A stretch of 64,000 nucleotides of DNA from Plumapathes pennacea (Eukaryota; Cnidaria; Anthozoa; Antipatharia; Myriopathidae): the NCBI GenBank assembly GCA_964036295.1, contig OZ038467.1, positions 4,395,001-4,459,000 of the forward strand. The letters are read 5' to 3'. Every line of letters begins with the position of its first letter. Within the stretch, counting starts at the first letter, position 1. Below, in pieces: positions 57,824 through 64,000 of the stretch. Both the position numbers and the translations under genes were made by a program. The notes under the pieces were generated by a model that was given only the letters and a program-made list of their open reading frames with translations, was not told the DNA's origin and did no database searches.

Positions 57824-58952
57824 GCAACCTGCTCTATGAAATATCCCCATATCTTTTTATCAAAACCTTTGCTGTACTCCCAGGAACATTTCCTGAAAGG
57901 TTCATACGATTCTGAGATTAGACCGAATATGGCCAAGTTTTGAAAAAAAAATAAAAAATAAATAAATAAAAATAAATAAATAAATAAATAAATAAAAATA
58001 AATAAATAAATAAAAAGGAAGTAAGGTTATAGCCCAAGGTATGTTAAAAATAGCCGATTTTGAGCAAAGTCCATTGTTTAAGCTGATTTGCATTGACCTT
58101 AGCACAGGAGTGGCTTGACGTTTGAAATAGGCCTTAGATTGAAGAGTATAGTGACCTTTACTTAGAGGGCTATCACTGTAGTGGAAGTCAAGGTGGGAAA
58201 AGGAGAAAATAGGAAATAGGTGGGCATGGGGGGTACAGTACCTGAAAATACTTTGGATTATGAATGCGAGTGCATAAAAATGCTCTCTTTAGACCAAGGG
58301 TGCCTAAATTTTTGTCGCGGAAATCTCACTTCGACTTTCCGCTCCGCCGGTTCAACAACGTACACTCGAGGACTGTATCTATTACTATCAATTATTGGTA
58401 GTGTAATATTAAACGTAACATAAACAGAATCTTAATTACTTAATTAACTAACTATACGATAAACACTGACGCAAAATACAACAATTCTTATTGCAGTAAA
58501 GACCAATTTCTCCTCAGCCCTGCCTCCCACATGTTTTTGTGAACGGTCACTTCATGGCTTCTTATCAATATCTTTCCCTAATATTTAACTTTAAGTTAAT
58601 TAAACCCTCTTAGAATTACAAATACTATGGTAGATGTCATTAACTTGACCACTAACTAATATTGCTAATAATGTGTATTATTAGTAAAAACTAAAAATTT
58701 ATATAGAAAGAATTTATTTTTTCCTTTGTCCACCTATAGTTATATATTATAAGTCTATTTCTACTTTACAGTCAATACACTTTGAATCAGTCTACATATA
58801 AATATATTGTTCTACTACCAAAATGGAATTTAAAAGAATAATCTTTGAAGTTGTAAAAGTAATCATTTGTCAAAACTAATTATATTATATAATATTATAC
58901 CAACAAAATACCAATGAGAGGTTTTATCAGAAATTGAAAAGTGGTGTCTGGC

Positions 58953-58956
<4 letters not shown>

Positions 58957-59022
<66 letters not shown>
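58957..59022. repeat. (AT)n microsatellite, copy 2
   Basis: Uninterrupted AT run followed directly by about 11 T. It represents the state without the 1.1 kb insertion seen in copy 1. Confidence 0.9.
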
Positions 59023-59036
<14 letters not shown>

Positions 59037-59059
59037 CTCTATTACACATAATCAACTAA

Positions 59060-59266
59060 TTAACCCTTCTACTCTCAAGAGTGATCAACTTCAATTTTCT
59101 CCTTCAGTTTCTCACCAGAGATACATCATACAGTAGGGAGAACTTAGCTTTTGACACCTTGCTCAGATGACAGCTATCAATTCTCACTGCACACTGCTCA
59201 CTTATACATTTTCTTCTTAAAAGGTTGGGAGAATCTGCTTTTTGAACTTGGGAGTGAAAGGGTTAA
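59060..59266. mobile_element. Short TTAA-ended MITE (copy 2)
   Basis: Same element as 53992-54198, carried along by the segmental duplication rather than inserted independently. Confidence 0.65.
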
Positions 59267-59842
59267 GTATAAAATATCTGCTATTATAGTGCATTTCATT
59301 CCTTAGTTCATAATTAACACAAAGTAGCCCTTTGTAGTAACACTGATGATACTGTGCTTCAAACTAAAGTTGTCGAACCCCTCCCATCACAGAAGATTAA
59401 ACTCAAATGAAGTTCTTGCACTGCAAAGAGAATACCAGTGAATAAACCTGACTATGACAACTATATTGGAGAAAAAGGGCTCAGGTAGCTATGATAACAA
59501 ATGCAATGATCAAATCAATTCCAACTATTACCAAATGCTTAAGAGGATATTGTTTGGTTGGCACGTTTTCTTGGGTTGTGAAAGGGCTCAGATAACTATG
59601 ATAACAAATGCATTGATCAAATCAATTCCAACTATTACCAAATCCCCCTCCCTCCACCCTGAACAATCCTGTGTGGCCTGGTAGTGGGAACTGCCATGGA
59701 ATCACAATATCAGTGGTTGGGAAATTCATATCCATAACTGCAAAATCTTGGGGTGTTTGCCTGGGGAAGGGGAGAAGGGGAATGGTTGGAGTTGGAATAG
59801 ATTGGTACATGATTCACTACACATTACCTCTAATTAAGATGA

Positions 59843-61384
59843 CTATGATCTGTCAGCTATAGTTTGTGTGTAGCCGTTGCTGCGCAGTAATGGTTCAGAC
59901 TCACCATCTGCATCTTGCAACTTCCCTGCTCTCTCCTTTCTTTTCTGCAGGAAGACCTGTATTGGGAGTATACTCACAAGCAGGCATCCCAGGCAAATGA
60001 AGCCAACAGACACCCATGGCAAGGCTTCCATTAGCATAAGCACTTCTTTCATCGAATCAGCTGCTGCAGCGTCGATTGTGACACTGCTGTTGAAGTATAC
60101 CAGCGGAAGTAAGACAGGCTTTATACCTTGTGTCTGCAGGATACCGACTATTGGCTCAACTTGAACATTCAGTTGAAATCTTATGTCGACATGAAGAGGG
60201 AGGCCAAAGTGAGGCTCGATGTGCAAGAATGTGGCATGCTCTTCTTTATTGGGGGACAGCCCTCGGACAGCCTCGATCAGTGACTGGTCCCCTTGGTAGA
60301 AATGAGGCTGCGATGTTAGGATGACAGGAAGCACCACTGGGGCATCTTTGCAAACACTGGTATCAAGAATGCCAGTGGGAAAACAACCGTTTGGGCAAAA
60401 ACCAGCATTCTTAGGGTTTAGGGTTGTGTTCTGCCACACCTCAATTGGGTATGTAAACCGCAAGGTATCTATGCCACGAACAGAGATGTGAGAGTCGTAC
60501 TCAAAGTAGACTGACCTACAGAGTTGTACGAAGAAAGCGTACAATCTATCAGTAGTTTTGGTGTCAGGTGCGAACTGTGTGCCATCACTGCCGTTGATCA
60601 TGTCCGCCCAGGGGCTTTTCCAGAGTCCTACAGCCTTCTTTCCCTTCCATCTTTGCCAAACTAACACCTTGTTTATGTCGCTGGCTCCTGTGTAGGCAGT
60701 TACCCAGCCGTCCAGGGTGTTGTTATACATCAGCGTGAAGACAGGGTCCATTTCTGGAATGAAATCCAATTTGAATCTTTTCCTCAGCTCTGCAAAGAAC
60801 TCAAACACTGGATCACGGTAACCCCAGACAAGATCCTGCACTGTGAGTGTCTTGAAGAAATCCTCTTTAAACATGGAGAAAAGAAAACGGAAAGCAAGCG
60901 AAGCTCCTGGATACATCTTCGACACTTGTGACAAAATCAAGAGCGGCACATTTGGTAGGGTGATGGTGTCGATCTGTGGGTTACACGAAGCGCAGGACGA
61001 CTCCGAGTCGAAGATGTATTTGGTAAATTTGTTGAAGGAGACTGTGTCATTGTCGTTCCAAGACACGTTTCGTTTGTCTTGGTAAACCCGGTACGAATAG
61101 GGCCCTCGTTGCACCAAAAACGGTGGCTGGCCTAATTTCATTTCGTCCGGGTTTTCCACGCTGAACATGTAGAACTGCGTGTAGATCGGAATAGATGGTG
61201 CCTTCCATGCCGAGTACATCTTTGAATGTGGACTTAGCACCAGTTGGTCATCGATTAAAGTCTGTAACCAACGCTGTGCGTAAGAACAGCTCAGTGCTCC
61301 GAGTAAAACGAGGAGAAGACCAAGCGCAAGGTATATTTTAGCTGCTTTTCTTGTGCAGCAGCAAGATTCCTTCCTTTCAGCCAT
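59843..61384 (-). CDS. LIMP-2-like CD36-family scavenger receptor, copy B (intronless)
   Basis: 513 residues, open throughout, with the same domain order as copy A, including both TMs, the lumenal Cys cluster and the ESEPLLR tail motif. I see six changes relative to copy A: G6E, a Cys-to-Ser in FMF(C/S)VENP, V-to-L in PL(V/L)ILS, E-to-K in NP(E/K)NAGF, A-to-V in EPI(A/V)GI and P-to-L just after it. The Cys-to-Ser change near the start of the lumenal domain is the one most likely to matter, as it leaves an odd cysteine in one copy. Intact frame and few changes point to a very recent duplicate. Confidence 0.9.
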   Translation of the reverse strand: MAERKESCCCTRKAAKIYLALGLLLVLLGALSCSYAQRWLQTLIDDQLVLSPHSKMYSAWKAPSIPIYTQFYMFSVENPDEMKLGQPPFLVQRGPYSYRVYQDKRNVSWNDNDTVSFNKFTKYIFDSESSCASCNPQIDTITLPNVPLLILSQVSKMYPGASLAFRFLFSMFKEDFFKTLTVQDLVWGYRDPVFEFFAELRKRFKLDFIPEMDPVFTLMYNNTLDGWVTAYTGASDINKVLVWQRWKGKKAVGLWKSPWADMINGSDGTQFAPDTKTTDRLYAFFVQLCRSVYFEYDSHISVRGIDTLRFTYPIEVWQNTTLNPKNAGFCPNGCFPTGILDTSVCKDAPVVLPVILTSQPHFYQGDQSLIEAVRGLSPNKEEHATFLHIEPHFGLPLHVDIRFQLNVQVEPIVGILQTQGIKPVLLPLVYFNSSVTIDAAAADSMKEVLMLMEALPWVSVGFICLGCLLVSILPIQVFLQKRKERAGKLQDADGESEPLLRSNGYTQTIADRS

Positions 61385-61845
61385 GCAGGTCAATCACGTT
61401 TTCGTGAGTCGTAGCAGCCGCGTGACCACACGGGTATCGTGATAATATATATAGTCTGCTTTGGCTACGTTACGTAACTGATTATATAACACCCAGCTGC
61501 TAATGCAGTTCGGATTACACTGGGCGTGCTTTATCGAGTTCCGGAGAAATTTTCCACGCGTTGATTGTATCCTGGTGTTTCCAATATTTTTCTTGTCTGT
61601 CGTCTTGTCTAGTGTATTTGATATAGTTGAGTGTGCTGCTCGGGGTACCAAGGAATGAGGGCTGTTTCGTCCGGTGGGATTAGCATTCAGCCAAATATTT
61701 AAGCGGAGGATTCCTTTGTTGCCGAGTTGAACAGAAACCCGCTTCGTAACCTGGCTCATCAGGCGAGCTTTCAAGCGATCACGCGAGTCTCTTTTCTTTC
61801 TTTGTTTGGTGTCATTGTTATTCATACGGGCACCTCGTTCCCAGA

Positions 61846-61996
61846 CGATGGCTGTTATTTTGGTCTGCGGTCTGCAGTCGGCAACGGACCACCCTGAAGA
61901 GGATGGTTGTTATTTTGGTCTGCAGTCTGCAGTCTTCACTCGGCAACGGACCACCCTGATTTATACTCGTTTGAGTGAATACTTGAACCTTGCATG
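61846..61996 (+). other. Short plus-strand frame in a recurring repeat phrase
   Basis: ATG at 61846 opens a 50-codon frame beginning MAVILVCGLQSAT. Copy 1 has the same start at 56779, followed by GAG|GTAAGT, which looks like a splice donor. The phrase GTTATTTTGGTCTGC repeats within copy 2, so this is more likely repeat sequence than a gene. Confidence 0.25.
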
Positions 61997-63604
61997 ATGT
62001 GTTTATCTATCTGCTTTTGATGTCTGTGATCTCAATAATTGGAACTCCTTTGAGCAACTTCTTTCATCCTTCCCCACCCCCACCCGAGTGGGTGAAAAAT
62101 TGGATCACAGACAGCTGAAGACATCAGACAAGTTTCAGTTCTTTTAATCGCATATTTCGTGAACTACTTCCTATTATCTAGATTCCGACTCACTATTAAA
62201 CCCTTACCCTGTTTTCAGACCAAAATATACATTTTTTTTCTATTATACCCTATTTCAGAATAGTGTATCTCAAAATTTACAACCTACACCTGTGCCCCAA
62301 TTTTGTACTCCATCTCAAACCAAATACATTACTGTTTCACTTTGCACATTTTTTATTTTATTTTTGAGTGGTTGGGAGAATCTGTATTTAATAATTAAAT
62401 TATAATTAAATTATAATTTTATAATTAAATACAATTATTGTAAAGTGCTTAGCTCTTGTTATATAAATCTCTATATTAATTTATTATCTCGTGAATCCCA
62501 CAAGGTGGGATTACGAGGTATTAAAATCACTTTGCAGCCTAGACAATCCAAAATTGGCATCTGGACTAATTCAGGCATGCTCTTTTTAGTTCTGGAGTCA
62601 AAAAGGTACAATATGTTATTTTGGAGGTGCTGCAGTCGCGTGACCTGTGAAAACTGCGTCGATAATTATTTTTTCTCAATTATATAAAACACTCTTTAAG
62701 CCTGCGTTCACCACAAAGTGGTGAATTGAGCCAGTTCTATTAAATAGCTACTCCCGCAAACAAAAGTACTTTTTACAAATTCGCGAGATTACAGCTGCCT
62801 TACTGCTTTTGATTATTATTACCACCAAAGTGGTGAAATTAGAAACTAGCCATAAAACAGAGTTGTATTTTTGATTTTATTAATCTTATTTTATTAATTT
62901 TATCTGATAAATCAATTTTGAAAAGCCCTTCAAGGAGTCCATGTAACCTAATATCAAAACTAACTGTTTTATGTACTGTATGATTCCATTATTAATATTA
63001 TTATTAAAATCTTTACCCAGGAGTTAGTGTTGTTACATAGAGAATAAACAGTACAGGGCATTAAACATAAAACATATATGTAAAGACTAGAAACTAATTT
63101 TTCATGGGTCATTTTGGTTTTAACAACTACCAATTTTAACATATTATGGTAAGAGGGCTTTTGCTGTAAACTTGAGTAATGATCACGATAAAACGAAACA
63201 ATATTCTCGAACCAAGACAAATTATTTGTAATTGAGAATTTTTCACCGCTTCCTTGAAGACATTGATATCAGGCATCTTTCACTGTAACTCTAAAATAGC
63301 TTAATCTAAAAACCTCCCAGAAACAGAGGGACAACTATTCCTATCAAACTCTTTTGTGATGACGACGCTTGCATTATTATAAATTTGGAGCTAGGAAGGT
63401 GAGACCAAAGACCCTCACATCTTCCCTTACACTTCTTGACTGTTCTCAATGTCACTCATACATGTTCCAACAAGGAAATCAAAAACAAAAACAAAAACTA
63501 AATTCACAGAAATAGTGCTTCTTTACCTGGTACAGACTTTTTGCTTGCATTACTCGAAGTAAAAACAGTGAACATTCCCTTAATTTCTTTTTCTTGGTTC
63601 TTGG
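61997..63604. other. Intergenic, AT-rich with small palindromes
   Basis: No gene seen. Contains short hairpins: CTCGTGAATCCCAC mirrored at 62487-62514, TTCACCAC-AAA-GTGGTGAA near 62708, and a similar ACCACCAAAGTGGTGA near 62821. These may be pieces of one foldback element. Confidence 0.45.
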
Positions 63605-64000
63605 TTAAGAATCCCTCAAAAGTGGTGTGGTCTCTCCATTAACCAGAATGCTCCTGACTTTTTTTAACTTCCTGTTTCTCTGGATGAGTAGTACCAACAG
63701 AACGATACCAATAATAATGAGCAGGCCACCTAAAGCAATAAGGCCAAGCTCCACTCCATGAATTACATCAAGGGTCACCAGAACTTTCTGTTTCAATTCA
63801 TCAGCCAGTTTCTGATCTATCGTTGCTGTCTCATTTAAGTACAAGATTGGCATGAAGGTAGTTTTGATACCAGCAGTCTGTTTAATGTTTGTTATTGGCC
63901 GTATCAGAACATTGAGCTGAAGGCGCTTGCTGCTACTGAGGGGTAGTCCAGTGTGTGGTTCAACGTCGAGGAATGTGCCATGGTCATGTGCATTTGGACT
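63605..64000 (-). CDS. Third LIMP-2-like CD36-family gene, C-terminal part (5' end outside window)
   Basis: A minus-strand frame, open from the window edge to TAA at 63605, encodes the last 131 residues. HGTFLDVEPHTGLPL and MPILYLNETATID align with the same region of copies A and B and with vertebrate LIMP-2 as I recall it (PVMYLNESVHID). A TM of about 23 residues (LGLIALGGLLIIIGIVLLVLL) precedes a short tail with ETTPLLRDS, again an acidic dileucine motif. It is strongly diverged from A and B, so it is an older duplicate. Confidence 0.85.
   Translation of the reverse strand, partial: SPNAHDHGTFLDVEPHTGLPLSSSKRLQLNVLIRPITNIKQTAGIKTTFMPILYLNETATIDQKLADELKQKVLVTLDVIHGVELGLIALGGLLIIIGIVLLVLLIQRNRKLKKVRSILVNGETTPLLRDS

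Larger units (their letters stand above)
57824..61888. repeat. Segmental duplication, copy 2 (4.1 kb)
   Basis: Matches 51473-56820. It carries the partial satellite monomer (57824-58068), the TAAA-rich stretch, the AT microsatellite, the TTAA MITE and the second receptor gene. It ends at CGGCAACGGA (61879-61888); the same ten bases recur at 61941-61950 after a short local repeat. Confidence 0.93.

Overview
The window looks like nuclear DNA from an animal, most likely an anthozoan cnidarian (a stony coral or sea anemone). The evidence is split genes with GT-AG introns, an animal KIF12-type kinesin, class A peptide GPCRs, small neuropeptide-like precursors, LIMP-2/CD36-family genes, a Helitron, many foldback MITEs and a long AT-rich satellite. 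The species call is inference; the eukaryotic and metazoan call is solid.

Layout. (1) 967-11349, plus strand: the last 15 coding exons of a KIF12-like kinesin, keeping phase throughout for 577 codons plus a stop; the 5' exons lie outside the window. Its introns hold several foldback MITEs. (2) 13350-30279, plus strand: two modules in the same order. Each is a two-exon gene for a short secreted, dibasic-cleaved precursor followed by an intronless rhodopsin-class GPCR. The precursors (13350-14169 and 24705-25444) share exon structure, TATA-to-ATG spacing and a C-x7-C peptide in exon 2. The receptors (15866-16975 and 29179-30279) are clear paralogues with the same unusual microswitch residues. 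The simplest reading is a ligand gene and receptor gene duplicated together; that pairing is inferred, not shown. A 2.8 kb non-autonomous DNA transposon lies between the modules. (3) 31250-51701: a satellite array of roughly fifty monomers. Core units are about 324 or 335 bp and edge units about 355-360 bp. It contains higher-order repeats and is interrupted by a Tc1/mariner-like TA-flanked element with a palindromic MITE beside it (40278-41451) and by a Helitron (46413-47935). (4) 51473-64000: a segmental duplication (51473-56820 and 57824-61888) carrying two nearly identical intronless LIMP-2-like scavenger receptor genes on the minus strand. A truncated LTR-retroelement 5' end lies between the copies, and a third, diverged family member runs off the right edge.

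How the parts relate. The precursor and GPCR genes plausibly form a local peptide signalling unit. The scavenger receptors form a tandem family with a conserved lysosomal sorting signal. The rest is repeat-driven remodelling: the second scavenger receptor copy carries the edge of the satellite with it, so the duplication happened after the satellite reached that place. All positions were read by eye from the sequence; no alignment or database search was run.
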